This document shows, in pieces, positions 14,332 to 22,634 of a stretch of DNA of 22,862 nucleotides (the stretch's first letter is position 1; every line of letters begins with the position of its first letter). Source of the stretch: Nitrospirota bacterium (GTDB lineage: Bacteria > Nitrospirota > UBA9217); NCBI GenBank assembly GCA_027456925.1, contig DAIDTZ010000202.1:1-22862 (forward strand), given 5' to 3'. A program made the position numbers and the translations under genes. Below the pieces are notes generated by a model. That model made no database searches and was not told where the DNA came from. It saw nothing but the letters and a program-made list of their open reading frames with translations.

Positions 14332-14922
14332 ATGACTGACTTACAAAGTGACGATCTCAGAGACGCCATCCAGTTCCACGGCCATCTGTGCCCCGGGCTT
14401 TCGCTCGGCTTTCGCGTGGCAAAGGCGGCGCTCCGGGAACTGAACGCAGCCCGGCCGCAGGATGAAGAGCTCGTGTGCATCGTTGAAAACGATTCGTGCG
14501 CTGTTGACGCCATTCAGTTCATAACAGGCTGCACCTTCGGCAAGGGGAACCTTATTTTCCGGGACTACGGCAAGCACGTGTATACGTTCTTCAACCGCCG
14601 CACGGGGCAGGGCATCCGTATTTCCGAGGACTACCGGGGGTTCGAGGGCGATGAGCGTTTTCCCGCGCTCAAGAAACGTCAGGAAACAGGGGAAGACGTC
14701 TCCGCTGAGATGCAGGCCTATAAAATGGAGAAGGCCGCTGCAATCCTTCGCGCCGATGAAAAGGAGCTGATGACCATAACCCCCATCGCTTCGGAGCCTC
14801 CCCGGGAAGCGAGGATACGCGGTTCCGTCCGCTGTGCGATCTGCGGCGAGAAATTCATGGAATCGCGCGGCCGCGTGAAGAACGGCAAGATCGTGTGCGT
14901 GCCTTGTTCTGAGAAGGGATAG
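14332..14922 (+). CDS. FmdE-family protein with C-terminal zinc finger
   Basis: 196 residues related to subunit E of formylmethanofuran dehydrogenase, a family widespread in bacteria without methanogenesis and usually linked to metal (Mo/W) enzymes. The FmdE domain shows FHGHLCPGLSLGFR (15-28), with His16, His18 and Cys20 as likely metal ligands, and ENDSCAVDAIQFITGCTFGKGNL (52-74). A four-cysteine zinc finger of the DksA/TraR kind follows at the C-terminus: C168, C171, C189, C192. Start at 14332 is backed by GAGGT five bases upstream; an in-frame GTG 12 bases earlier is less likely. It may handle a metal or cofactor for an oxidoreductase; the nearby nickel operon and fdhD fit that, but the link is inference. 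Confidence 0.88.
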   Translation: MTDLQSDDLRDAIQFHGHLCPGLSLGFRVAKAALRELNAARPQDEELVCIVENDSCAVDAIQFITGCTFGKGNLIFRDYGKHVYTFFNRRTGQGIRISEDYRGFEGDERFPALKKRQETGEDVSAEMQAYKMEKAAAILRADEKELMTITPIASEPPREARIRGSVRCAICGEKFMESRGRVKNGKIVCVPCSEKG

Positions 14923-14973
14923 ACCGGTGTGCAGCGGTTTTGAAACGGAAGACCGGGAACGTGTTTATCAACG

Positions 14974-15741
14974 ATGCTATTCATTCTGCAAAAAATGATA
15001 TGGTTCCTGATCCTGCCGACATCGGTTACGGTGGTTCTTCTGTGCGTTGGCCTGGCCTGGATCAATCGGCGAAAACGCCTGGGGCAGGGACTGATTCTGT
15101 TCGGCATTCTGATTATCTATGTCCTCAGCCTTCCCGGCACGGCGGACCTGATCCTGAAACCTTTAGAAGAGCGCTATGCGCCTGTTAAGATCGACAACAT
15201 CGCTGCCGATGCTGTCGATGCTGTTGTGGTGCCCGGCGGCGGTTCAATTGATCTCGATTGGATAGGAGCACCACCTGAACCGAATGCGGAAACGCTGTCC
15301 CGGCTCGTTACAGGAGTGGGGCTCGCCAAAGGGCTCAAGGTCCCGCTTGTCCTGTGCGGCGGCAACGGAGAGCCTTTTGCCACGGAAGTGAATGATGCCG
15401 ATGCCATGGAACGGGCCGCCTATGCCATGGGAATGCCGAAGAACCAGCTGATTGTTGAAAATACCTCCCGGAATACTCTCGAGAACTCCTATGCCGTGCG
15501 GAAGCTCGTGAAGGGAAACCGCATTGTTCTCGCGACTTCCGCTTATTATATGCGGCGCGCCGTGGCGATGTTCATCCGACGAGGGTTTACGGTCATTGCC
15601 GCGCCGACTTATTTCCAAGTGCAGACGCGGAAATTTTCCTTTAATTCTTTCATCCCGAAAGCCGGCGATCTTGACCGCTCGACCGTGGGGATTGCCGAAT
15701 GGGTCAGCATGGCATGGTGGCATGTCCGGGGAGAGATATGA
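14974..15741 (+). CDS. YdcF/ElyC-like membrane protein (DUF218)
   Basis: 255 residues of the YdcF/SanA/ElyC superfamily; ElyC affects peptidoglycan and envelope polysaccharide carrier metabolism in E. coli. Two N-terminal membrane segments (IWFLILPTSVTVVLLCVGLAW and GQGLILFGILIIYVLSL) anchor a DUF218 domain with VDAVVVPGGGSID, VLCGGNG, the ENTSRNTLENS acidic motif and VLATSAYYMRRA. These match the conserved acidic/nucleotide-like pocket of the family, though its reaction is not settled. ATG 14974 fits the ElyC N-terminus; no clear Shine-Dalgarno is present, and Met 8 is an alternative. It follows the FmdE gene by 51 bases and precedes the REC-PilZ gene by 60. Confidence 0.85.
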   Translation: MLFILQKMIWFLILPTSVTVVLLCVGLAWINRRKRLGQGLILFGILIIYVLSLPGTADLILKPLEERYAPVKIDNIAADAVDAVVVPGGGSIDLDWIGAPPEPNAETLSRLVTGVGLAKGLKVPLVLCGGNGEPFATEVNDADAMERAAYAMGMPKNQLIVENTSRNTLENSYAVRKLVKGNRIVLATSAYYMRRAVAMFIRRGFTVIAAPTYFQVQTRKFSFNSFIPKAGDLDRSTVGIAEWVSMAWWHVRGEI

Positions 15742-15801
15742 AGGTACCCGTGATCCGGGCAAGTAAGAAGGGAACATGAAAGGAAAAGGGGACCGCACGC
15801 A

Positions 15802-16560
15802 ATGATTTCTTCTGTTAACAACAGCCAGATACCGGACCAAAAAAAAACCTATGCTCTGCTCGTAGACAGCTACGTTCGCGACCTGTTTGCGACGGGCATG
15901 ATCCTCCGGCGCCTGGATTATGACGTGTACATCGCCAACTCCGGCGAGGATGCTCTTAAACTCATCGAGGCCGCTGCTCCCGAGCTGATCATTACCGAGC
16001 TCTCGCTCCAGCAGATGTCCGGCCTGGAATTGCTCATCCACCTGAGGCACAATCCGTTGACCAAGTCCATCCCCGTCGTCGTCCACACTGCCGTCAGCGA
16101 TAAGAAGAAGGAAGAACACTGCCGCGCTTCCGGGTGCGCGGCTTTTCTCAGAAAGCCGGCTGAACTGGATGCGCTTTTTAGCGCGATCCAACAGGCAACG
16201 AAGGAAACGCCGCGGCAGTTTATCCGGTTTAGAACCCTGCTGCCGATCCGGGTGGGCGGCCATACCTCCGCAGATTCGGCCAACAGCGTCGAGTTTGTCT
16301 CCGAACTGTCTGAAAACGGGTGCTTCGTGTGCACGATGAACCCGAGACCGGTCAATCAGATAGTCCCGGTTAATCTCATCATTCACTCCATCCCTGTCAA
16401 GCTCAAAGCGATGGTTTTGCGCAGCGTAACCATGAACCCGGGCTTGTTCAACGAGCCGGGGATGGGCCTCAAGTTCGTCGAGATCAGCGATACGGACCGG
16501 GAACTGCTCAGGAATTTCATCAAAGGGCAGATTATGAAGGACATATCGACGCAGGGATGA
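15802..16560 (+). CDS. Degenerate receiver domain fused to PilZ (c-di-GMP binding) domain
   Basis: 252 residues, cytosolic. The N-terminal receiver-like domain (15-132) keeps the conserved Lys (K118 in LRKPAEL) and one acidic residue (D22), but the phospho-acceptor position reads ITELSL: Glu 66 replaces the expected Asp, so normal phosphorylation is unlikely. The PilZ domain starts at RQFIR (138-142, the RxxxR motif), with ELSENGCF in place of the DxSxxG motif. It may be locked in an active-like state, since Asp-to-Glu can mimic phosphorylation. AGGGGA lies eight bases before the ATG. Likely a c-di-GMP effector; the target is unknown. Confidence 0.87.
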   Translation: MISSVNNSQIPDQKKTYALLVDSYVRDLFATGMILRRLDYDVYIANSGEDALKLIEAAAPELIITELSLQQMSGLELLIHLRHNPLTKSIPVVVHTAVSDKKKEEHCRASGCAAFLRKPAELDALFSAIQQATKETPRQFIRFRTLLPIRVGGHTSADSANSVEFVSELSENGCFVCTMNPRPVNQIVPVNLIIHSIPVKLKAMVLRSVTMNPGLFNEPGMGLKFVEISDTDRELLRNFIKGQIMKDISTQG

Positions 16561-16646
16561 ACGCAGGACCGATGACTGCATAACAACAGGACCGAGGAAT
16601 GAGTGTTGAGAAAAATCTTAGGGGCGGCTCAGTCCTCAGTCGTTCA

Positions 16647-17855
16647 TCAGATCTTTTCCAACGCCTGCTTCAAGTCGGCGATCAAATCGTCAACATCCTC
16701 AAGACCCAGGGCAAGCCTGACCAGGTTGTCCGACATCCCGATCTTTTTCCGGTAGTCCGCGGGATAATCGAAGAACGACATCATCCACATCTGCGTCACG
16801 AGACTTTCGCTTCCGCCTAAGCTCGGCGTGATCAGGAACAGTTCGAGGGAATCGATGAACTTCCGGGTCTTGGCATCATCGCCCCTGAGCAGGAAGGTGA
16901 CCACGCTGCCGAAGCCCTTCATCTGCTCCTTCGCGATCTTTCGGTCGGGGTGCGAATCCAGACCCGGGTACCAGACTTTCTCGATCTTGGGGTGCGCTTC
17001 GAGCATGCGCGCCACGGCCAGGCCTGCCTCGTTGTGGTGCTTCATCCTGAGGCCGAAGGTCTTGAGGCCGCGCTCCAGCAGGAAGCAGGTAAGGGGACCG
17101 GGCGTGGCGCCGATCATGCGCTGCATGCGGTACACGTCGTTCATGAGCTGGTCCGATCCGAGCGTAACGCCGGCAAGAAGGTCGTTGTGGCCGCCCAGGT
17201 ACTTTGTGGCCGAGTGGGTGACCACGTCCACGCCCATTTCCAGGGGCTTGACATTGTAGGGCGTGGCAAGCGTGGCATCAATAATGGTCATGACCTTGTG
17301 CTGCTTCGCCACCTTCACGACCGCGGGCAGGTCCAGGCAGCGGAGGTAGGGATTAGTCGGCGATTCCGTGAAGATGATGTTCGTGTTCGGCTTGATGGCC
17401 TTTTCAATGGCTTCCGCGGTCGGGTCCACCATCGAGACCTGGATGCCGAACTCGGCCAAAAGGTTTGCAGCGAAGTCCCGCGTCTGGCGGTAGCAGTCGC
17501 TCGTAAAAATGATATGGCCGTCGCGGCGCATGAAGGTCATAATCGTCAGGATCACCGAGGACATGCCGCTGGAGAAGAGCACAGCCCGTTCGGCGCCCTC
17601 GATTGCCGCGAGTTTGCGTTCGCACTCGGCCTGCGTGGGGTTGCCGTAGCGGCCGTACTCGTGCTCGCGGATCGTCCTTCCTTCGCTCTTGGCCTTCATG
17701 AAGTCGTAGACTTCCTGGGTATTGTCGAAGTAGAAGTTCGAGGTGTGCGCGATCGGAGTGGACACCGCGAAGTTCGCATGGTGCACGCGGTCCAGGCCGT
17801 GGATGCCGAGGGTGGCCGGGTTCCAGTTTTTGGGGTTCGTCGGTTTTTTAGACAT
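16647..17855 (-). CDS. Cystathionine gamma-synthase / O-acylhomoserine sulfhydrylase-type enzyme
   Basis: PLP enzyme of the trans-sulfuration family (MetB/MetZ/MetC fold), 402 residues. It joins an activated homoserine to cysteine or sulfide on the route to methionine. Seen: STPIAHTSNFYF, YGRYGNPTQAECERKLAAIEGAE, SSGMSSV, ESPTNPYLRCLDL, DATLATP, and the PLP site HSATKYLGGHND with Lys 218. SLGGSESLVTQ near the C-terminus is also typical. The start ATG (17855) overlaps the threonine synthase stop by 8 bases and has AGGAGAG upstream inside that gene, so translation is coupled. Motifs do not separate synthase from sulfhydrylase, or O-succinyl from O-phospho homoserine; pairing with thrC is discussed as a finding. 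Confidence 0.9.
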   Translation of the reverse strand: MSKKPTNPKNWNPATLGIHGLDRVHHANFAVSTPIAHTSNFYFDNTQEVYDFMKAKSEGRTIREHEYGRYGNPTQAECERKLAAIEGAERAVLFSSGMSSVILTIMTFMRRDGHIIFTSDCYRQTRDFAANLLAEFGIQVSMVDPTAEAIEKAIKPNTNIIFTESPTNPYLRCLDLPAVVKVAKQHKVMTIIDATLATPYNVKPLEMGVDVVTHSATKYLGGHNDLLAGVTLGSDQLMNDVYRMQRMIGATPGPLTCFLLERGLKTFGLRMKHHNEAGLAVARMLEAHPKIEKVWYPGLDSHPDRKIAKEQMKGFGSVVTFLLRGDDAKTRKFIDSLELFLITPSLGGSESLVTQMWMMSFFDYPADYRKKIGMSDNLVRLALGLEDVDDLIADLKQALEKI

Positions 17856-19236
17856 TCTTTGCTCTCCTGTTTTTCAATGCGTTCTCGAGCGCTTCCTTCT
17901 GTTCGTTCTTCTTTTTCAATGCGTTTGTGAGCGCTTTCTTGACGGCGCCCACATTTGCAGGCACTTCGATGGGCTTGTTCGCGTACGTGGACGGGAACCC
18001 CAGCGTCTCTTCGTGATAGTTGACCTTGAAGTCGGTGAACTTGAGGCCGTTCGCCGTGGAGATGACCACGACGTGCTCGGACCTGTCGATCTTGCCCGCA
18101 TTGATCAGTTTTATCATCGCGGCCAGGGCGACGCCGGTGTGCGGGCAGTTGAACATGCCGGTCCGGTCGCCCAGCGCGGCGGCATCGGCCAGCTCCTGCT
18201 CCGTGGCGTCCATGACGATGCCATTGAATTGCTTCAGCGTGCGGATCGCCTTTACGATGCTGACCGGGTCGCCGATCTGGATCGCGCTGGCCAGCGTCTT
18301 GCCGGCCTCCATGGGTTCGAAGGACTCGAAGTTCTTCATATACGACCGGTAGAGCGGGTTAGCGCGTTCCGCCTGGGCGACCACGATCCTCGGCAGTTTA
18401 GTAATAAGTCCGAGGTCGCGCATCATGAGCAGCCCGCTGCCGAGCGCGGAGACGTTCCCCAGGTTGCCGCCGGGGATGATGATACCGTCGGGGACCTCCC
18501 AGTCGAACTGCTGGACAATCTCCATGCCCACGGTCTTCTGGCCCTCGATCCTGAGCGAATTCATCGAATTGGCCAGATAGATCGTCTCGTCCTTGGTGAT
18601 CTCCCGCACCACGCGCATGCAGCCGTCAAAGTCCGTGTCCAGCGAAAGGACCAGCGCGCCATTGGCGATTGGCTGTACGAGCTGGGCCATGGATATCTTG
18701 CCCTTGGGCAGAAGCACGATGGACTGGATGCCTGCGGCGGCGCAGTAGACCGCGAGTGCGGCCGACGTATCTCCTGTAGAGGCGCAGGCCACGGCCTGGA
18801 TCGGAGCGCCCTCGCTGATCATCTGCTTGACCTGCGACACCAGCACCGTCATGCCGAGGTCCTTGAACGATCCGCTGTGGGAGTTGCCGCAGAGCTTGAG
18901 CCAGAGGTTGTCCAGGCCGATGATCTTGCCGAACCGCTCGGCCCAGAACAGGTTGGTTCCGCCTTCGTAGAGCGAGACGATATTGTCGTCGGAGATCTGC
19001 GGCAGGACCCACTCCTTCTTGCCCCAGATGCCCGAGCCGTAGGGCCACTGGGTGGACTTGTAGCGGTCCTCGAACAGCTTCATCCACGCCTTGGCGCTCC
19101 GGTGGGCGAGGGCCTGCATGTCGTGCTTTACTTCCAGCAGCGAATCGCAGGCCTTGCAGCGGTAGATGATCTTGTTGAGCGGATATTGTTCATTGCACTT
19201 CTCGTTGATACATTGAAACCAGGCGCGATAGGGCAT
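17848..19236 (-). CDS. thrC: Threonine synthase
   Basis: PLP enzyme converting O-phosphohomoserine to threonine; cytosolic. 462 residues from the ATG at 19236. A small zinc ribbon lies at the N-terminus (C9, C14, C27, C30), then NIVSLYEGGTNLF, the PLP site GNSHSGSFKDLGM with Lys 125, CASTGDTSAALA, IIPGGNLGNVSALGSG and TGMFNCPHTGVAL. The C-terminal 40 residues are Lys/Glu/Ala-rich helical and not part of the core. The frame is open to a TTG at 19347, but that lies upstream of the likely transcription start. GGTGGAG precedes the chosen ATG and the family N-terminus (a Cys-rich ribbon) begins just after it. First gene of a two-gene operon with the methionine-branch enzyme. Confidence 0.93.
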   Translation of the reverse strand: MPYRAWFQCINEKCNEQYPLNKIIYRCKACDSLLEVKHDMQALAHRSAKAWMKLFEDRYKSTQWPYGSGIWGKKEWVLPQISDDNIVSLYEGGTNLFWAERFGKIIGLDNLWLKLCGNSHSGSFKDLGMTVLVSQVKQMISEGAPIQAVACASTGDTSAALAVYCAAAGIQSIVLLPKGKISMAQLVQPIANGALVLSLDTDFDGCMRVVREITKDETIYLANSMNSLRIEGQKTVGMEIVQQFDWEVPDGIIIPGGNLGNVSALGSGLLMMRDLGLITKLPRIVVAQAERANPLYRSYMKNFESFEPMEAGKTLASAIQIGDPVSIVKAIRTLKQFNGIVMDATEQELADAAALGDRTGMFNCPHTGVALAAMIKLINAGKIDRSEHVVVISTANGLKFTDFKVNYHEETLGFPSTYANKPIEVPANVGAVKKALTNALKKKNEQKEALENALKNRRAKNV

Positions 19237-19324
19237 GGGCTCCACCTTCAGTTTGTCGTATTCGTTGGCAAAATGCACTGTCCCGGGAAACGCGGCGATA
19301 AACCTGTGCTTCCAAACATCGGGA

Positions 19325-19354
19325 AATATAGCATACTGTCTCGGCAATAATCAA
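19325..19354 (-). promoter_or_regulatory. Promoter of the thrC operon
   Basis: Minus strand: -35 TTGATT (19349-19354), 18-base spacer, -10 TATATT (19325-19330), giving a leader of about 80 bases to the ATG at 19236. It also argues against the upstream TTG start. No riboswitch or attenuator fold was evident in the leader by eye. Confidence 0.5.
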
Positions 19355-19406
19355 TGCTAATTTGCGGCAGGTATCCGGTCGGCAAGGAAAGATTTAGGAA
19401 TGGGGC

Positions 19407-19436
19407 TTGAAGTTTGTCTGCAAGTCGTGCTAAAAT
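19407..19436 (+). promoter_or_regulatory. Promoter of the fructose-bisphosphate aldolase gene
   Basis: -35 TTGAAG (19407-19412), 18-base spacer, -10 TAAAAT (19431-19436). Transcription would start near 19443, leaving a leader of about 105 bases to the ATG at 19548. Confidence 0.5.
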
Positions 19437-19547
19437 GCCCCGGTTAAAGAGATTGCGCCGGCACAAATGCGCCACTGGCCCTATGAGAACATTGTTTCTT
19501 TAAGAATACATTTACGGAGCAAACACTTTTTTCAGGAGGAAAACAAC

Positions 19548-20546
19548 ATGGAGAAGGTTTCGTACAAGGACATCGGTCTGGTCACAACCACGGAAATGTT
19601 CGCGAAAGCGATGAAGGGCAAGTATGCGATCCCGGCATACAATTTCAACAACATGGAGCAGCTTCAGGCGATCGTCATGGGATGCGTGGAATCCAAGTCC
19701 CCCTTCATTCTGCAGGTATCGAGCGGCGCCCGGAAGTACGCGAACCAGACCCTGCTGCGGTTCCTTGCCATGGGCGCGGTAGCGATGATCAATGACGCCG
19801 GGTCGCCGGTGAAGTTTGCGCTGCACCTGGACCACGGCGACACCCTCGAACTATGCAAGTCCTGTGTCGACTCGGGCTTTTCTTCGGTCATGATCGACGG
19901 TTCCCACCATTCCTACGAGGACAACATCAAGTTGACCAAGCAGGTGGTCGAATATGCTCATGCCCATGGCGTGGTCGTGGAAGGGGAACTCGGCGTCCTG
20001 GCCGGCATCGAGGATGCTGTGTCCGCCGAGAAATCGACCTATACCAGGCCTGAACAGGTGGAAGACTTTGTCAGGAAGACGAACGTCGACTCCCTGGCCA
20101 TCTCCATCGGCACGTCTCACGGCGCCATGAAGTTCAAGCCGGAGCAGTGCACCCGTGACAGCCGTGGCGTGCTTGTGCCTCCGCCGCTTCGGTTCGACAT
20201 CCTTGAAGAGATCGAGAAGCGTATTCCCGGGTTCCCGATCGTATTGCACGGCGCGTCGTCAGTTGTGCCCGAATACGTTGAGATCATCAATAAAAACGGC
20301 GGAGCGCTTAAAGATGCGGTCGGCATTCCCGCGGACCAGCTCAGGAAAGCCGCGCGGAGCGCCGTGTGCAAGGTCAATATCGACAGCGACGGCCGTCTCG
20401 CAATGACCGCCATGATCAGAAAGACCCTGGCGGAGAAGCCGGCCGAGTTCGACCCGAGAAAGTACCTCGGTCCTGCCCGAGATGAACTGATCAAGATGAT
20501 CATCCACAAGAACAAGGAAGTTCTGGGTTCTGCCGGACAGGCGTAA
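19548..20546 (+). CDS. fba: Class II fructose-bisphosphate aldolase
   Basis: Zn-dependent reversible cleavage of fructose 1,6-bisphosphate in glycolysis and gluconeogenesis. 332 residues. Seen: IPAYNFNNMEQLQAI (28-42), the catalytic/zinc segment ALHLDHGD (catalytic Asp 95, zinc His 96), VMIDGSHHSYEDNI (114-127), EGELGVLAGIED (zinc Glu), ISIGTSHGAMKF (zinc His), and the phosphate loop VLHGASSV and KVNIDSDGR. The ATG at 19548 is chosen for AGGAGGA (19534-19540) seven bases upstream; the frame is open 27 codons further without a family match. A hairpin follows the stop codon. It is divergent from the thrC operon and probably monocistronic or weakly linked to the downstream DUF protein. Confidence 0.96.
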   Translation: MEKVSYKDIGLVTTTEMFAKAMKGKYAIPAYNFNNMEQLQAIVMGCVESKSPFILQVSSGARKYANQTLLRFLAMGAVAMINDAGSPVKFALHLDHGDTLELCKSCVDSGFSSVMIDGSHHSYEDNIKLTKQVVEYAHAHGVVVEGELGVLAGIEDAVSAEKSTYTRPEQVEDFVRKTNVDSLAISIGTSHGAMKFKPEQCTRDSRGVLVPPPLRFDILEEIEKRIPGFPIVLHGASSVVPEYVEIINKNGGALKDAVGIPADQLRKAARSAVCKVNIDSDGRLAMTAMIRKTLAEKPAEFDPRKYLGPARDELIKMIIHKNKEVLGSAGQA

Positions 20547-20547
20547 A

Positions 20548-20568
20548 GAACTGACTGCGGGTCAGTTC
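20548..20568 (+). terminator. Stem-loop after fba, possible terminator
   Basis: GAACTGAC (20548-20555) pairs with GTCAGTTC (20561-20568) around a five-base loop, three bases after the fba stop. The T-run (20601-20606) is about 30 bases further on, so termination here is uncertain. Confidence 0.45.
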
Positions 20569-20657
20569 GGTGTTGGCGCAGCGCCCGATGCTGAGTTGAC
20601 CTTTTTTATTCCGCTCCATCATGTACAGGTATTGGTTAAGGAAAGGCTCGGCGCAGC

Positions 20658-21356
20658 ATGACTGATTATTTTAAAATTGTGTATGCCTATCGATTTGACA
20701 ACAACGACACGATAAAATTCGATGTCCTTCTCAATTCCGATACGCTGGATATCCTTCCCGAGAAGGACCGAGACCTGCCCGAGTGGACCCTGCTTGGGTA
20801 TTGCCAGTGCGCGATCTGTCCGCTTGATGCCCGGACCCATCCCCATTGCCCCGTAGCGGCAAATTTTTCCGGCATCGTCGAAAAGTTCAAGAATTTTACG
20901 TCCCACGACCAGGTGAGCGTTGCCTGCATTGTGGAAGAACGGACCTATTCAAAAAAGACGACGGTCCAGATGGGCGTGAGCTCTTTGCTCGGCATTATCA
21001 TGACCACGAGCGGCTGTCCCATCATGGCGCAGCTTAAGCCCATGGTCCGGTTCCATCTGCCCTTTGCCAGCCTGGAAGAGACGATCTTCCGCATGGTGTC
21101 CATGCACCTGGTCGCGCAATATCTTCGGCACCATGCGGGAAAAAGCTCGGAATGGAACCTGAACGGATTGATCAGGATCTACGGCCAGGTGAGCGAGGTG
21201 AACAGGGACTTTGCGGACCGGATGGTGGGGGCGGCCAAAAACGACGTGAACGTAAACGCTCTCGTGAACCTCGATGCATTCGCGAAAATGGTCCCCCTGG
21301 CCGCGGACAAAATGCTCAGGAAGATCACGCCTTATTTCAGCGCACTGATGAAGTAA
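20658..21356 (+). CDS. DUF6901-like protein of unknown function
   Basis: 232 residues, no signal peptide, no membrane segment. It resembles a family I recall as DUF6901: N-terminal beta-rich KIVYAYRFDNNDTIKFDVLLNS, a Cys/His cluster LGYCQCAICPLDARTHPHCPVA (with C49, C51, C54 and C64 as possible metal ligands), VACIVEERTYSKKTTVQMGVSSLLG, TTSGCPIMAQLKPMVRFHLPFASLEET and the helical MVSMHLVAQYLRHH. The four-Cys/two-His cluster suggests metal or iron-sulfur binding, but I know no assigned role. The start is the only reasonable ATG; an AAGGAAAGG sits rather far upstream (about 12 bases). It lies between fba and a pentapeptide protein with no clear operon partner. Confidence 0.75.
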   Translation: MTDYFKIVYAYRFDNNDTIKFDVLLNSDTLDILPEKDRDLPEWTLLGYCQCAICPLDARTHPHCPVAANFSGIVEKFKNFTSHDQVSVACIVEERTYSKKTTVQMGVSSLLGIIMTTSGCPIMAQLKPMVRFHLPFASLEETIFRMVSMHLVAQYLRHHAGKSSEWNLNGLIRIYGQVSEVNRDFADRMVGAAKNDVNVNALVNLDAFAKMVPLAADKMLRKITPYFSALMK

Positions 21357-21436
21357 ACCGGCGCCGGGTCGCATGCCGGTTTCGTACGGTCGCCGTGTCA
21401 GGCAATTGTCTTAACCCATTCTTGTGTAAGGACCCC

Positions 21437-22159
21437 ATGGAAAAATTATTCAAGAGAGATGTCCTGGCGCTGGCTTCATCAACGGGGGACGCATCCAACC
21501 GTGACCTTTCCGGGGTCAATCTGACCAATACGGAGCTGATCGGCTTCAAGTTCGACGGCGCTGTCCTTATAGGCGCCAACCTCAGCAGTTCGAACCTGAC
21601 CGGGGCGAGCTTCAACGATTGCGACCTCAGTGGATGCAATTTGAGCAGTTCGAACTTCACCGGCGTATCGTTCCGGAGGGCGAAACTCGAAAAAGCGGAC
21701 CTCACGTCCTCCACTTTTGTTGCCGCTGATTTTACAGAGGCGCATCTGAGCGAGGCGAACTTTACAAACTCGAAACTCTCGTCAGCGATATTCGAAAAAG
21801 CGGACCTCTCAGGCGCGAACCTGCAGATGGCCGACGCCGGCATGATTCGTTGCAAGAAAGCGCTTATGGTGAAAATCCATGCCCGCGCCACGAGCCTGAT
21901 CTGCGCCGATCTTGCGGGCTGCAATCTGCGTGGAGCGAAGCTTTATGGCGCGGATATGAGCGCGGCTTGCCTCTCCTCCGCCGATCTCCGGGAAGCGGAC
22001 ATCCTTGATTCCACACTTGTTGCGGCGGACATGACGAATGCCGACCTGCGCGGGGCGCGTTTGAGACGCACGGATCTGACCAGGGCGCAGCTTGACGGGA
22101 TTAAGCATGATGCGGAACTGGGGGACTTGCTGGAGAGATACAGGGGGAAAAAGCCTTAA
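21437..22159 (+). CDS. Pentapeptide-repeat protein
   Basis: 240 residues, nearly all A(D/N)LXX-type five-residue repeats from about residue 22 to 220 (RDLSGVNLTNTEL, GANLSSSNLTGASF, EKADLSGANL, NADLRGARLRRTDL). Such repeats fold as a four-sided right-handed beta-helix. A short helical cap (MEKLFKRDVLALASS) precedes them. AAGGA lies four bases before the chosen ATG (21437); the 95 upstream open codons have no repeat character. Members range from DNA mimics that inhibit gyrase to structural or unknown proteins; nothing here points to one role. Convergent with the PilZ gene, three bases apart. Confidence 0.9.
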   Translation: MEKLFKRDVLALASSTGDASNRDLSGVNLTNTELIGFKFDGAVLIGANLSSSNLTGASFNDCDLSGCNLSSSNFTGVSFRRAKLEKADLTSSTFVAADFTEAHLSEANFTNSKLSSAIFEKADLSGANLQMADAGMIRCKKALMVKIHARATSLICADLAGCNLRGAKLYGADMSAACLSSADLREADILDSTLVAADMTNADLRGARLRRTDLTRAQLDGIKHDAELGDLLERYRGKKP

Positions 22160-22162
22160 GTC

Positions 22163-22603
22163 TCACTTCTTATCTTCCTCGGCGATGTTAAAAGATCCTA
22201 TCTTGCCCGATTTGTTTGTCTTTTCCAGGGATTCCATGAGTGTTGCAATGATCACTTCCGGATTCCGGAGCGGTTGATGGGGCAGGGGCGTCGCGCACTC
22301 CTTCTGAATGAACCTTTCGTCGCCAGGGGTGAGGAGAAGAAATCTGATGCCTGCCCGATATTTTTCTCCGTACCGGCCGCTCCAAACCAACACGCCGCCC
22401 TTATGTCCGCCTACGCGGTCCTTGAACCAAACGAAGCCGTGTTCGACCGATTTCCGCGATTCGATTCCGATGCCGTTCCTGCTCAGGTCCACAAGCTGAA
22501 CGACGTGGTCCTTCCATTCGAAATTCTTGAAGGTAATGACTCCCATCGCGCAATGCCGCTCCACCTCGATGAGATGGCGTTGTGAATTTCTCATTTCTCC
22601 CAT
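22163..22603 (-). CDS. PilZ domain protein
   Basis: 146 residues, a single PilZ-like domain that would bind c-di-GMP. The DxSxxG motif is clear as VQLVDLSRNGIGIES. The arginine motif is less clear (RHLIEVERH in place of an ordinary RxxxR), so ligand binding is uncertain. A C-terminal tail rich in Glu, Lys and Asp follows. Start chosen at ATG 22603 (GAGGG eight bases upstream); ATG 22594 with GGGAG close by is almost as good. The frame is open to 22669, but that ATG lies inside the repeat element. Its control region is therefore partly repeat DNA. Confidence 0.75.
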   Translation of the reverse strand: MGEMRNSQRHLIEVERHCAMGVITFKNFEWKDHVVQLVDLSRNGIGIESRKSVEHGFVWFKDRVGGHKGGVLVWSGRYGEKYRAGIRFLLLTPGDERFIQKECATPLPHQPLRNPEVIIATLMESLEKTNKSGKIGSFNIAEEDKK

Positions 22604-22634
22604 TTGAACTGCCCTCGGTTGCAATAATAAATAA

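Noticed and set aside
15244..16581. A 445-codon minus-strand open frame opposite the YdcF-like and REC-PilZ genes
   Set aside because: Antisense of two well-supported genes; no domain, no ribosome-binding site.
19237..19347. Upstream TTG start for threonine synthase
   Set aside because: It lies before the predicted transcription start; the family N-terminus (zinc ribbon) begins just after ATG 19236.
17743..19350. A 535-codon open frame on the plus strand opposite thrC and the gamma-synthase gene
   Set aside because: Shadow frame: the minus strand carries two enzymes with full motif sets over the same bases, and the plus-strand product resembles no family.
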